Below the pieces are notes generated by a model, which worked only from the letters and a program-made list of their open reading frames with translations, had not been told where the DNA came from and made no database searches. A stretch of DNA of 64,000 nucleotides from Flaccisagitta enflata (taxonomy: Eukaryota > Chaetognatha > Sagittoidea > Aphragmophora), in assembly GCA_965153355.1 (NCBI GenBank), contig OZ231126.1:73842001-73906000 (forward strand), in the 5' to 3' direction. Position numbers and translations under genes: made by a program. Below are positions 21,795-33,567 of the stretch, one piece after another. Positions within the stretch are counted from its first letter, which is position 1. Every line of letters starts with the position of its first letter.

Positions 21795-22030
21795 GTGAGA
21801 ATTTTGTAGAGGTTTCATATAACGCTCTCAAATGTATAATAAAGTTTATAAGTAAAGGCGTGATTTCTAAACAAGCTCGAACAGGCAACGATGCGTGCGG
21901 ACTGTGTCAGAGCGTATATTGAATTTCGCGCTGAATGTTTGTGATACAGTAAGGGACAGATGGACAGTCAAACAAACTGCTTGATTATCTGACATAGCAG
22001 TTCAGTTAATGTTATTGTTGTCTTAAACAG

Positions 22031-22163
22031 TTAAAAGTCATCTGAACGATTGCGAAGACTACGTTTGCGACACAGATTACTGTAACGAGATCGCCATATC
22101 CCATGACGAATGCTCCAACGGCGTAGACGATCACAGATTCAAAGTGATGGAGCATTTTTATGA
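22031..22163 (+). CDS. Exon c of the 212-residue protein (CDTDYCNE motif)
   Basis: Acceptor TTGTCTTAAACAG, two bases complete the split codon, then KSHLNDCEDYVCDTDYCNE... to HFY with two bases left at donor GA|GTATGT (phase 2). Carries the C-x-x-D-x-C-N-like motif and a further cysteine (DECSN). Confidence 0.65.
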
Positions 22164-22895
22164 GTATGTAATTAGAAGGATTACCAACTGGGCCCGTAGA
22201 ATCCTATTAGTTGACATAAAAATGCGACATTTTTAAGGCACGTTCATATGCAAATAGCTAAAGAAGGAAGGCAATATATTGTCTGTTGACCTACCAACTG
22301 CGGAGTATAACCATGGCCAGAAAAAAAACCGTACATGGCGGTTTTTGATGCCTTTGACTGACTGAGTCTCATTGAAAACTGTTTCAAATATCTTCGAAAG
22401 TTCTTAAAATCAAGACCAAGTAGAAAGTTGTAGCTTAATTCGTTTAGAAATGGCAACAGTTTGAAGTGGGCATCACTATAATCTGTCAATTCAAGAGATT
22501 CTGTACTTTTAGTTCTGTCTTTAATAGCATAAAAACATATCTGACAAAAGGAAACTAAGAAAGATTAAAGAGAAAATGAAAATAAAACTCATTACCTACA
22601 AAATGGCGCCAAGCAGACCCTTTTAACTCAATCCGTTAAGAAATGGTATTCTAATAAAGACATTTAGTCCATGAATTCAAGTTAGTAAAAACGTCATATC
22701 TGGCAGATTTCAATTTGACACTTTTTTCAAATTAACATAATTTCTGGAGTTTTAAAGGTTCAATTTTGTTCAACGACTCAAATCAAAGATTTTTTGAAGC
22801 TCTTTAGAATAGTCACAGATTCTATTAACTTTCTTGAAAACAGCATCATGTTACGGTAGAAAGCAATGTACGATTTTTTTTTTGCCATGGTAATC
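22164..22895. other. Start of a ~8-kb intron, no feature recognised
   Basis: The intron runs from 22164 to 30134. Its first 730 bp are AT-rich unique-looking sequence. Confidence 0.4.
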
Positions 22896-24317
22896 GGGAA
22901 AAAAGTCGAAGTCAGTCTTCGACTTTTTGACATATTCGAAAGAAACAGGGTTTCCATTTTCTTATACAAAAGTTGAAAGTCTCGATCGAGCGATTGAGGC
23001 CTCTAATGAAATTGATAGGATAAGTAAATCTGATAATTCTCTTTCATTTGGCCCAAAGCAGAATTCTCTATGACAAATATTTTTTGCGCTATGATTTTTT
23101 AAAGAATTATTTACAACAATTCAAATGGAATTTTTTTTCATTTTTTACGATTGTGTGTAGGATCAATAAAGGAGTGTATTTTTGTTTACTTGAGCATGCA
23201 AATACAAAAAAAAACCATGTTTATGAGCACAGCTGCTCACGTGTGAGGGCGTTTCTGAGCATTTTAGCTTATTTAGCTCACTTAGCTCAGTCTATTCTTT
23301 CTGATTTCAAATATGATAAATGAATGAATATTTTCAAAATTGTTAAAGCAAGAAAACAAAACAAACATGTCAGTGAGCAGAACTGCACATCTGTGAGGGC
23401 ATCTGTTCTAGCTCATTTAGCTTGCGCTTTTTCTCTGATTTTAAACAGGATAGATAAATTAATGCTTTGATTTAACCATGCAAATACAAGAAAGCATGTC
23501 AGTGAGCAAAGCTGGTTGTTTGGTTGAATCATTTTGATTATTTTAGCTCATCTAGCTCATTTAGCTCAGTCCTATTTTTCTCTTATTTTCAGTTCAGTCA
23601 ATACATACAATTGCTTTTTATTTGATCTAATAAAATTTCAGTGACTGAAGATGGTGAAAAGTGACTGATGCTTACGACAGCCGTCATTACTGCACAGCCC
23701 TCTCACAGCAAGATCAGGTGAAAAGTAACATTACTGTAGGTTTTTTCATTGTTTTGTATAGAATCTGAGCTCTTTTTACTGGAACTAATGAAGATAAAAT
23801 CTTGTCAAGAGCATTTTTTGAGATTTTCATAAAAATTGATGGTTTTTAGCCTTCTTTTTCCTGTTGATTCAACTGGGTATTTCAGAAATACTTTTTGTCA
23901 GCAAATTCGTATTCCTGGTGAAATTTCCATTCATTTGATAGGTCGCAACATATGCTTTTACATAAAAATAAGATTTTCAGTTTTTAAGCCACCGTTGCAA
24001 AATTGTAATGGTGGCTTAAAAATGGAAAATTGCAGTTTTGGATGTAATTGTATAGTGCGACCTATCAAATGAATGGTAATTTCATCAGGAATTCAAATAT
24101 GCTGTCAAAAAAGATTTTCAAAATACCCAGTAGAATCTACATTGAAAAAAAGGGTAAAAACCATCAATTTTTATGAAAATCTCAAAAAGCGCTCTTGACA
24201 AGATTTTATCTTCATTTGTTCCAGTAAATGGAGCTCAGATTCTATACAAAACAATAAAAAAACCTACAGTAATGTTACTTTTCTCCGGATCTTGCTGTGA
24301 GAGGGCTGTGACTGGTA
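22896..24317. mobile_element. Family C copy, interrupted by a Chapaev-like MITE
   Basis: Hairpin start GGGAAAAAAGTCGAAGTCAG / TCTTCGACTTTTT, interior with AGCAGAATTCTCTATGACAA and three GAGCA...GTGAGGGCGTTT-type subrepeats. Its end, GCCGTCATTACTGGTA, is split by a 618-bp insertion. Collinear over about 790 bp with 29269-30118. Confidence 0.75.
23693..24310. mobile_element. Palindromic MITE, CAC termini, 4-bp TSD ACTG (Chapaev-like)
   Basis: CACAGCCCTCTCACAGCAAG is present at both ends in inverse orientation; the arms pair for nearly 300 bp around a central GCCACC...GGTGGC stem near 24010. ACTG borders both ends and rejoining them restores the family C end. CAC termini with 4-bp duplications are characteristic of Chapaev-type CMC transposons. 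No coding region. Confidence 0.85.
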
Positions 24318-24422
24318 ATCGCACTTTTTTTCATAAGAACGTCAATTTTTTTAAAAGGCTTCATTTTCCTAATCTTAAAGCCAAATAAAGCTTTCAACAT
24401 TCATAAATTGTTCTTGATTTCA

Positions 24423-24984
24423 AATACTATCTTCACAATAGAAATATTAAAACATGTTTTAACTGATATCTCTGGTCATATGAGCCCGAGATTTAAAAAA
24501 TTCGTGGCCATATTAAAGCCCTTCAAATTTGCGTTCAAAAGTTATTCAACTTTGAATGAAATAAGTATTACAATTTCTCATTTACCATTTTCACACTATC
24601 TTCAAATGGTACAATTTTACTCCAAATTGAATTACTTCTGTACCCATTGAGCAAGACAGGTGCGGTTTGCGTAGACTGCTTGCAAATTTGAAGAGCTTCA
24701 TTTATGTCACCAATTTTGAATGTTGAGTCTTTCTGGAGCTTTAAGTCTAAATGTAGCAAAGAAAGGGGATAAAAAAAAATGGCGAGAATGGTCTGGAGGG
24801 CCATCACCCCAAAATACCTGAAAAAAGCGCTTCAAAACACTTCCCAGGCAAATGGCCGCTGTAATTCAGTCAAATGGGGCTAACACTAGATATTGATGGC
24901 ACCATAATCGATTAGTATCCATTTTCACATCAATAAATGAACTTATTTTCAAAGTGTAAAGATTTCTATTGTGAAGATAGTATT
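24423..24984. mobile_element. Possible TIR element
   Basis: AATACTATCTTCACAATAGAAAT at the left is repeated inverted at 24962-24984. No further arm pairing is obvious and no clear target duplication was seen. Confidence 0.45.
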
Positions 24985-25485
24985 ATACTAATCATAGTAA
25001 AGCTTATAATTCGCTATTACTATATGATGTTGAATATATTTTTATCAATAAGATAAGTGCTAAATTGTAAAATATAATCAGTAGAGGGGTCAAACGCTAA
25101 TTTGCATAATTTTGTCACATCAATTTTTCTTTTCATTTCCTGTTGTTTACATTGCTACTAGTCATTTGCGACAATTTTCAAGCCATGAGACCATATACAT
25201 TGCTCAGTAAACAATGGAGTGAAAATGACACATGCAGTGATTTTCCTGCCTGGCATGACATGTGAGGTAAAATGCCATCAAAAAGTTTCAAAAGTGACTA
25301 AAACTTGTTCAAATATGTTATTTAGTGTAGTATACATAAATTCTTACAGTCTAATTCATTATTCCATAATCCCAAGTATGAACATAGTGAATAACCTTCA
25401 TTTCTTTTAATCAAAGACCAAGTTCTTTAAAAGTTTTTTTTCCATTTCTGTGAATGAAGATTGCACTTTGTTCACAAACAAACTG
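24985..25485. other. Intron sequence without recognisable features
   Basis: AT-rich, short random frames only. Confidence 0.4.
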
Positions 25486-25745
25486 GTTGATGGCTACCCC
25501 AGTCGCATGCGGGTGGGAGGGTCAGTGACAGAGGTCACTGAAGCATTTGGGCAGGAGTGGTGGATGCCAAAAAATGAAAAAAGCGAACGGATGGACATGA
25601 CTGGGAGTCAAATAGCACCTTTCTGAAAAAAGAGGTTAATTACTATTTGTCATTGTAGGGGCATATATAATCACGCACTAGCAACTCTAAAAGAAGCTTT
25701 GTCTGTCTGTCCATCTGTCTGTTCCTCTGTCCATCCATCCATCCG
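25486..25745. repeat. Family A-variant fragments
   Basis: GGCTACCCCAGTCGCATGCGGGTGGGAGGG is a reverse-orientation family A end; ATCACGCACTAGCAACTCTAAAAGAAGCTTTGTCTG with CTGT/CCAT units at 25668-25745 is a degenerate hairpin end. Confidence 0.5.
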
Positions 25746-25793
25746 TAACGCATAAGTCCTTAGTGATAATGCACATTTGAGATGCCGAGCCTT

Positions 25794-25957
<164 letters not shown>

Positions 25958-26089
25958 TATACTGTGGAGAGTGGTTGTACGCTCTTGCTTATCCGTGTGC
26001 AACAATATTACATTGTTACTTTAGGGGATCCTAAAGAGTGCTACAAAAAAAAAAAAAAGGAAAGTTGCTTATTTTTAGACAGCAGTCTC

Positions 26090-26875
26090 AAAGGGGCATA
26101 TCACCTACTTAGGGATCCATAGATCCGAATTTCTCATTGCTCACCTGTACGTAATACTCCACACTGGATTGCAATGGCTGGTGAGTCAGTGTAACACTCG
26201 GGTTCCATGGAAAATTCTTGCCCTTTTGGGGCCCATTTTTTAAAGCTTTGGGGGTTGTTTAAGGGGCCCCTTGAGATCTGAATCCCCATTGTCTGATTAA
26301 TTTTTCCTGACCCTAGCTGTTCATGACCTATTATTCTTTGTAACCCTAGGGGACCACAAAACGGAAAAAAATGCGCAATTTATACCATTTTTTGAGCTAT
26401 CATGAGCCCATGGGAGCCTTTAAGGGGCTCCCAGGGGTCCCAATTATCCGCTATCTATTTGTGCTCCTTTCTAATCTAGGTGGCCATAACTCAGGAATCA
26501 GTGTAACACTCAGGTATTACAAAACAGAAAAAATAACATTGCTCAGTTTTTACTATCAATGTACTAATTTTTATAGCCCCAAGGGGGCCCCTGTAGGTCC
26601 CAATCCCCAGTTAACCACTTGTATCCCTCCCCTACACTAGATGCTAATGGCTGATGGGTAAGTATAGAAATCATAAAGAAAAAAAAAAGAATTTTGCTCA
26701 TTTCCTCCGATTCTTAGTATATTTAGAACCCCTGAGATCCCTATAAGAGGGCCTCTAGGGCCCATAGGGGTCCAAAAAGCCCGTTATCCATCAGTGCGTC
26801 TCCTTCTGCACTTGACTGGTGGGCCAGAGATGCGTTTCAGGACTCCAGAGCGGAAAAAAAAGAGTTTCATTCTGT
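26090..26875. repeat. ~155-bp diverged tandem repeat, about five units
   Basis: Words such as GGGGCCCAT/GGGGCTCCCAGGGGTCCCAAT, GAGTCAGTGTAACACTC, ACAAAACGGAAAAAA and GTGCTCCTTTCTAATCTAGGTGGCC recur about every 150-160 bp. Units are strongly diverged. Confidence 0.6.
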
Positions 26876-27070
26876 TTTTAGTTGCGGACACGCAACTCTA
26901 TAAGAGGCTTTGTCCGTCCGTCGGTCGGTCCGTCGGTCGGTCCGTCGGTCCGTGGACACGAGTCGAAAAGTGAGGAAATGAGCGTTTTAGAACATTTTTA
27001 GTTGCGGATAGTTGCATTTCCGCCCCTGCCCACCCGTCCGCAACTGATGGCCGTGTAACCGGCCTTGTTC
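26876..27070. mobile_element. Family A variant copy
   Basis: Hairpin AGTTGCGGACACGCAACT, CTATAAGAGGCTTTGTCCGTCCG, then CCTGCCCACCCGTCCGCAACTG and GCCGTGTAACCGGCCTTGTT. Confidence 0.75.
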
Positions 27071-28589
27071 CCTTGATAGTCCCTGCTTAAAGTAAAGTCG
27101 TGTGGCGCCGCGTGACATTTAAGCTTATCCAAAAACAGATTTAGAACCCCCATGGGGTGTTTTATGAGCCTGACCCTGAACTTTTTGAGTAAAAATGTAA
27201 AAATGTAAAAATGTAAAAATCTGTCCATGCTGACAAGTTAAAAACTCCTTAATTATTTTTGCAAATATTGCATTAAATTTTTGAAGAAAAAAACTACATA
27301 CAATCATTCCCCAGTGTCAAATGAGTCTAAATCATATATAAAATACATCTGTTAACTTAGTTTGACATGATATAAAACGATTTGATTGGATACAAATTCG
27401 AAAATAGCGCTCACCTACACTGCGTCTCCCTACATGTTTTCTATACGTCAAAGCATAAATCGAAAAAATACTTTTTGTGACCATTTTACATCATTCGAAT
27501 CGTCTCAGCGTCCTCGATTTCACTGTCAAAAAATTATTTTTCATTTTCTGATCATTTTGAGCCTAAAATTGAACAACTCAACCTATGTTTTGATATAAAA
27601 CAGATAGTGTAAACAAAGCTGGTTCCACGGGTTTACCCCTCTAAATTATTATAATGACATTTTTTGGTATTAATATAAAAGATAGTAGAATATTTTTTGA
27701 AATATACAAATTTTGCATGTTTTGTTAAGTATTACTATAAGCAATTTTCTTTTCAATTTAAAGCCCTCATATGTTCTTAATTTTGGGGCCATTCAAAGCC
27801 TTGATGTTCTTATAAACTAGAAAAAAAAAACTTAAACTTAGACTAGGGTCTTATAAAAAAAGTGTATAAGACGGCTCCCCTCCGCAGGAGACATTTGTGT
27901 TTCAAAGAAGGTCAAAATAGAAAAAATGTATAAATGAAAATGCAAAAATAAGTGAATAAAAGTGATTGAGATGGCTCAGACATAATATTTAAAAAAAAGG
28001 ACCAAGAAGAGGACCAAGTTTAGCCAATCATACAAAAGTAATCAATTGAAAATTTGTGCTTGTCCTATTTTTGGTCACTGACAGGGGGCTGGTCAAAATT
28101 CTAAATTTGCATAGGAAAAAAAAATGGAAAAACTAAAAACATAGTTCTCTTCGCAAATCGATTACAGAGAGAACTATGTTTTTCAAAATTTCCCAGTATT
28201 TAGCTTTCTTAGAATTTCAACCTCAGAAAATGAAAAAAAGTATAAGCTCTCTAAAGAAAAATATTTTCATGCTTGTTTTCATGTGAATCGCATGGTTCAA
28301 ATTACATTTTAAGTCATAATATGTTAAGGATGTATGCACCAAGTGTCCCTACAAACAATTTGTCCACTAAAAGCATTCAAACTTCATTATTATCCTGATA
28401 TCAATGCAAAATGTATGGTGAAACACTTTCCTTCAAAAAATTACTGTCATAAATGATAAAATGACTAGACAAAGCAAAGAACCGCGGATAAGTGGGTATG
28501 GCACTAGCACAGTGATGTGTGAAAAACAGACCAAAAAGACCCGATATGCCGCAAAAAATTAGAAGTTTGACCAACATACCGACCATTGT
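27071..28589. other. Intron sequence, one hairpin at 28133-28175
   Basis: AT-rich with AAAATGTAAAAATGTAAAAATG short repeats near 27190. ACATAGTTCTCT and AGAGAACTATGT form an inverted pair around 28133-28175. Nothing coding recognised. Confidence 0.45.
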
Positions 28590-29211
28590 CACTATGCATC
28601 CTAGGAATCGCCAGGACGATTTTTGGATTACTGTGAGTTTCTCTATTGTTTTGTTTAGTTATAAGGCGCAGGAATCATTATCCGATCATTAAAAAATATT
28701 TCATCTGGCACTTTTTGAATAAAATCAAAAATTCACAATTTTACATTTTTTTTGCATGCAGAATAAACTAGGTAAGTAGAAAATATTTTTTGACAGTATT
28801 TTTGAATTCCTGATGTAATTTCCTTTCATTTGATAGGTGAGATTGTATATTTTCAAAAAAAAAATTTTTTTTCAATTTTTAAGCTACCATTAAAGATTAG
28901 TAACGATAGCTTAAAAATTAAAAAATTTTATTTTTTCATGAAAATATACAGTGCGACCTATCAAATGAAAGGAAATTACATCAGGAATTCAAACATACTG
29001 TCAAAAAATATTTTTTACTTACCTAGTTAATTTTGCACGCAAAATAAGATGTAAAATTGTTAATTTTGATTTTTTTTCAAAAAATGCCAGATGAATTTTT
29101 TTTAATTCTTAATGATCGGATATTGATTCCTGCACCTTAAAACTATACAAAACAATAAAGAAACTCACAGTAATCCAAAAATCATCCTGGCGGTTCCAAG
29201 GATGCATAGTG
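28590..29211. mobile_element. Palindromic MITE, CAC termini, 4-bp TSD TTGT
   Basis: CACTATGCATCCTAGGAATC at left is matched in inverse at right; arms of about 300 bp share GACCTATCAAATGAAAGG and CATCAGGAATTCAAA with the MITE at 23693-24310. TTGT directly borders both ends (28586-28589, 29212-29215). Confidence 0.85.
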
Positions 29212-29268
29212 TTGTTCATACGAACAAACCAAACAACGGACATAGAAATTTATGTTGTTGCAATAATT

Positions 29269-30118
29269 GGGAAAAAAGTCGAAGTCAGTCTTCGACTTTT
29301 TGACATATTCCAGAGAAATATGGTTTTCATTTTCTTATTAGGAAGTAGGGTATCGCATCCGGCTGATTTACCAACCCTATCAATTTTATTGATAGGGTTA
29401 GTAAATTTGATAATTCTCTTTCATTCGGCGCCAAGCAAAATGCTCTACGTCATATATTTTTTGCGCTATGATTTTTTCAAGATTTATTTACAAAAAATTC
29501 AAATTGAAATTTTTTTGATTTATTATGATTTTATGAAGGATCAATGAAAGAGTGTATTTATGTTTTTTTGAGCATGCAATTACAAGAAAACATGGTTATG
29601 AGCATAGCTGCTCATCTATGAGAGTGTTTGTGTGCATACTAGCTTATTTAACTTATTTCATTCAATCTTTTTTTTTATTTCAAATGCGATAAATGAATTA
29701 ATATTTTGATATATGTTAAAGCATGCAGATACAAAAAAGCATGTCAGAGAGCATAAATGCTCTTCTATGAGGGTGTTTTTAAGTATTCTTGCTCATTTAA
29801 CTCATTTAGCTCAGTTTTTTTTTATATTTTTAACGGAATAAATAAAAAAATATTTGATGTGAGCATGCAAATACAATAAAGCATGTCAGTGAGCATAGCG
29901 GGTTGTCTGGTTGAGTGATTTTGAGCATTTTGGCTCAACTAGCTCATTTGGCTCAGTCCTATCTTTCTCTGATTTTCAATGCAATCAATACATACAATTG
30001 CTCTTGATTTGATCTAACAAATAAAAAGATTTGCAGTGACTAGAGACAAAAAATTGGTAAAAAGTGACCAATATGCTTACGACTTTTTTCCTTACGGCGA
30101 CAGCTGCCAATACTGGTA
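29269..30118. mobile_element. Family C full copy next to an exon
   Basis: Starts GGGAAAAAAGTCGAAGTCAG hairpin and ends CTTACGACTTTTTTCCTTAC, GGCGACAGCTGCC, AATACTGGTA. The internal AAAAAAGTCGTAAG (reverse reading) near the end echoes the hairpin arm. Its right end is 16 bp from the acceptor of the last exon of the four-exon gene. Confidence 0.75.
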
Positions 30119-30134
30119 TTCTCTTTTTCTTTAG

Positions 30135-30321
30135 AAACAGTCAAGATTTTCCCGAAACAGAGGAGCTGTACAAAGAGGAAGGCGGAGAATGGACAGAAGA
30201 CAGAGACATAAAGGAAGACGACGAGAATTGGTACGACTATTGGGGACCGGACGACCTGTCGGAACCGTTGGGAGCCGATTACCTGGAGGAAGACGACTGG
30301 GATTGGGATCAGGGAAACTAA
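30135..30321 (+). CDS. Exon d, acidic C-terminus and stop of the 212-residue protein
   Basis: Acceptor TTCTCTTTTTCTTTAG; one base completes the codon split at 22163. Encodes about 62 residues, roughly half Asp, Glu or Trp/Tyr (for example DENWYDYWGPDDL, YLEEDDWDWDQGN), then TAA. The stop lies in ACTAAGGGGACGTTTCTAGTC, the start of a dispersed repeat also found at 20606. Confidence 0.65.
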
Positions 30322-30490
30322 GGGGACGTTTCTAGTCAGAGACAATCGCGTTTTAAATTGGCCACTCGGTCGCTTGCTACGTCCACTCCGCTCGCTTGCA
30401 CCACTCACTCCGCTCACTCGCTACGCAGCGTTCCACTTCGCAACGCTCACTCACTTCGATCACTTTCTTGTGGGACGGTTGAAATTCATG
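30315..30490. repeat. GGCGTTTCTAGTC repeat (second copy)
   Basis: Collinear with 20606-20790: same opening, CACTCCGCTCGCTTGC-like units, same closing GTGGGACGGTTGAAATTCAT. Confidence 0.7.
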
Positions 30491-31145
30491 AATATGTTTT
30501 CACGCTGATTGTCATCTTCACTAGAAGGATGTACGGCTTTTTGTACGCCTCCTTGAATGTTCGCGTTGGTGTGATTGTCATAATTGAATCGAGCGCTATA
30601 TGCGCCATAGATGAAAAGTTTGATATTTCCTTTGAAATTATTAAATTTTCGAATGTTGGTTCTGAAAGTGACTGGTTCATGCTATCATAATTCTATAGCT
30701 TCGTCGGGGTCTAAGCCTCGCTTGAAATTTCTTCTTCCCATACACTGCGTCTTAAAACAATACAAATTACAGTGATGCAGCCAAGGCAATTTTGCAAATT
30801 CCACTCAAATCTGAAATTATAGTAGAGACTGGATACGTAACTGTTCAAATAGCTGAGATCTACTGTTGTAAAATGTCAAATTTACATAAAAAAATGAGTT
30901 TGATATGTATGAGATAATTGGTAAAAACTCTGTTTTAAGCTTTATATATGTTTACATGGGCAAATATATGTCAAAACACACCTGAGACAATCAAGCGACA
31001 TTGAAAAAAACAAGAAAAAACAAGAAACGCAATCCTGAGAAAATGTTGATAAAACTTTCAACTTTAAAAAAATAGATGGGGTCTGATAATTCTTCCTTAC
31101 GCGCGATTCACACGTATGTGATTGAGTAAACTTAATACTATTGAA
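30491..31145. other. 3' flank of the four-exon gene, no feature recognised
   Basis: AT-rich; no clear gene, no repeat recognised. Confidence 0.4.
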
Positions 31146-31146
31146 C

Positions 31147-31634
31147 AGACCTGTACATTCTGTAGTAGCGAGTAGCGCCGCTACTAGGAAGATCAGGAGG
31201 TATCTCGGAAATTTTAGAAAGAATAAAAATAAGGAAAAAAAGAAAAAAAAAAGAGAAAAAGAAGAAAAAAAAAAGAAAAAAAAGAAAAAAAGAAGAAGAA
31301 AAAAAAACGAGGAGAAAAAGAAATAGAGAATTTAAGAGAAAAAAAATGAGAAGATGAAAAAATAGGACAGAGAGATTGACTGACACAGTTGGGTAAACAG
31401 ACAGATAAAAAGATTGACAGATTGGATAAAGAAAAATGGTGATACAATATTGTTATTTGCTATTTCACTAGGTGTACACTCTTCTGATGTGATAAAAAAG
31501 AATGGCTCTAGTCTTTTAATTGTGGAAACTGGAAACAGAAGTAGTCATAAGAAAAGTTATAGATATAGATAAGTCGGAATGTTTGAATGGGCAAATCCTG
31601 CTACTCGGAAGGAAAGCAGAATGTACAGGTCTGC
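31147..31634. repeat. Inverted repeat enclosing a purine-rich tract
   Basis: CAGACCTGTACATTCTG at 31147 is matched by its exact complement at 31618-31634; the interior has an A/G-rich block (31220-31330). Confidence 0.5.
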
Positions 31635-31639
31635 TATTG

Positions 31640-32212
31640 AAAACGGATTTCAAAAAACATTTTCTCCAATGCAAACCCTTTGTTTGCATCTCATCTTTCC
31701 ACGGCATAATTGAATGAAAACTACTGGGCAAAACAACTTTGGTTGAAGGAAGAAAGCAGAAACAAACTAAGTTTTTAACCCAATTACTGATTAGTTATTA
31801 TTGTCTGGTTTGTATAAAAATTGTTCCCCGTTTTTTTTTATTGAAGAGATACTTTTATAAATGTAATATCAGGCTTATTTCATCAATATTTTCTTAAAAA
31901 GTGATGTATAATTTTTGGGTATCCCTCTGCTAATTGTAATATAAAATCCTTGGTTTTATGAACTTTAGAAATACACTTTTTTGACTAGAGTTTGAGAACA
32001 ATATCTAAAAAATGCTCTGGTGGTGCCATTTGTATTGATGTAAACATTCTTTTTTTACCCTATAAATCATTCATAGCATAATTGGTTAGAGCTGTAGCAT
32101 GTAGGTGGGGGTGCTACAGTTTTCAGGGAGTTCACACCTTGTATTAAGTTTTCTCTGTAGTGTGGAAGGATCGAAAGAAGCCAAGAAATCTGACCAAGTT
32201 GGATTGGTAAAA
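31640..32212. other. Non-coding; weak tRNA-like motif
   Basis: AT-rich. Around 32078-32145 a TAGCATAATTGGTTAGAGC box-A-like word, a GTAGCA/TGCTAC stem and a GGAGTTCACACC box-B-like word occur, but the acceptor stem does not form. Confidence 0.35.
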
Positions 32213-32599
32213 AACAAGGCCAACACCTATAAGTCGCGTGCGAGATTTACAGGGTAAGAAGGACTTAGAATGACTTAAAATGACTTAGAATGACTTAGAA
32301 CGACTTAAAATGACTTAAAATGTTTAAAAAGGACTTAAAATGTCTAAAAAACCTAACGACCAAAAATGACTTAAAATAACTTAAAATGACTTTGAATAAC
32401 TTAAAATGACTTAGAATGACTCAAAATGACTTAGAATAACTATTAATGACTAAAAAAGACTTAAAATGACCTAAGAGTTGACGCTTTATTACAAAAAAAG
32501 TAAAGTGTGACGGACGGACCGACGGACGGACAGATGGACAGACGGACCGACGGACGGACCGACGAAGTGGGGTGAAGAGTCGCGTGCACGCGACTAAAA
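32213..32599. mobile_element. Family A full copy, inverse orientation
   Basis: AACAAGGCCAACACCTATAA, GTCGCGTGCGAG, an AATGACTTAA-type array (32270-32470), GGAC units and the terminal hairpin AGTCGCGTGCACGCGACT with an A run. Confidence 0.8.
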
Positions 32600-32751
32600 A
32601 AGTTGAGAAAAGAATTGAGGATCGGACGGCGGGGGGGGGGGGGGAAATATGGTGCGCCCGAGGGTAAGTTAAAAGGGACGTCAAAAGTTGGATCGGTGCC
32701 AAACCTTTTCATGTTTGCCCTCCATCAACGTCAACAATGAGGGCCCGGGAA

Positions 32752-32755
<4 letters not shown>

Positions 32756-32848
<93 letters not shown>
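32756..32848. repeat. (GA)n microsatellite
   Basis: About 90 bp of pure GA. Confidence 0.97.
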
Positions 32849-32850
<2 letters not shown>

Positions 32851-33240
32851 CAGACAAACACTCACAGACAGACAGCAAGGCAGATGATAGGCGGGCACAT
32901 AGGTAGTATGCCCCCATAAGTTTTAACAAGGCCTATCTCGATATGTTTTGAGCACTAGAGGGTGTCTAGACGATATTTGCAAAGTTTCATCTCATTTTGA
33001 TAAGATCTAGCAAATTAACTCTTGACTTGAAAAATATTGTTTTTTGGACATTTCGACGTCATTTCGAGACATCGATTTCACAGATTTCTCGCTAAATCGA
33101 ACCTCAACGAGAGCACCGGCACGCTGATCTGGCGGTTTTAACTTGCTGTTAAATGGTGTTTCTTAATTGTTTTATCTTCTTCTTTTTCCCCTTCTTCTCC
33201 TTCTTCATCCTTTTTCCCCTTCTTCTCCTTCTTCATCCTT

Positions 33241-33466
33241 TTTAGTTGCAGACACACAACTCTATATGAGTCTTCGTTGGTCCATCGGTCCATCGGTCCA
33301 ACCACTGGTCACATTCCAGTTAAAAGTGCAAAACGCGCACTAATGATGCGGCAGTTGTGATTGTCTATGTATGTAAGTGAACATGGGGTGGGGGAGGGTA
33401 TGGATGGGGGTTGTATGCCCCTGCCCACGCGTCCGCAACGGTATTGTGACCCTGCGTCACTTGTTC
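33241..33466. mobile_element. Family A variant copy
   Basis: AGTTGCAGACACACAACT hairpin, CATCGGTCCATCGGTCC units, and the end CCCACGCGTCCGCAACGG, TATTGTGACCCTGCGTCACTTGTT as in the 6577-6792 copy. Confidence 0.65.
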
Positions 33467-33567
33467 TTCTCCCTCTTCAGCATCTCGAATGGGACGTGAC
33501 GCTCTTCCATGAAAATGGTGCTACATGGATATCCTTCTTCTTCTTCTTCTTCTTCTTCTTCTTCTTT

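Noticed and set aside
32078-32150. tRNA-like box A and box B words with an anticodon-like stem
   Set aside because: The acceptor and D stems do not pair and the box B is degenerate; at most a tRNA-derived relic.
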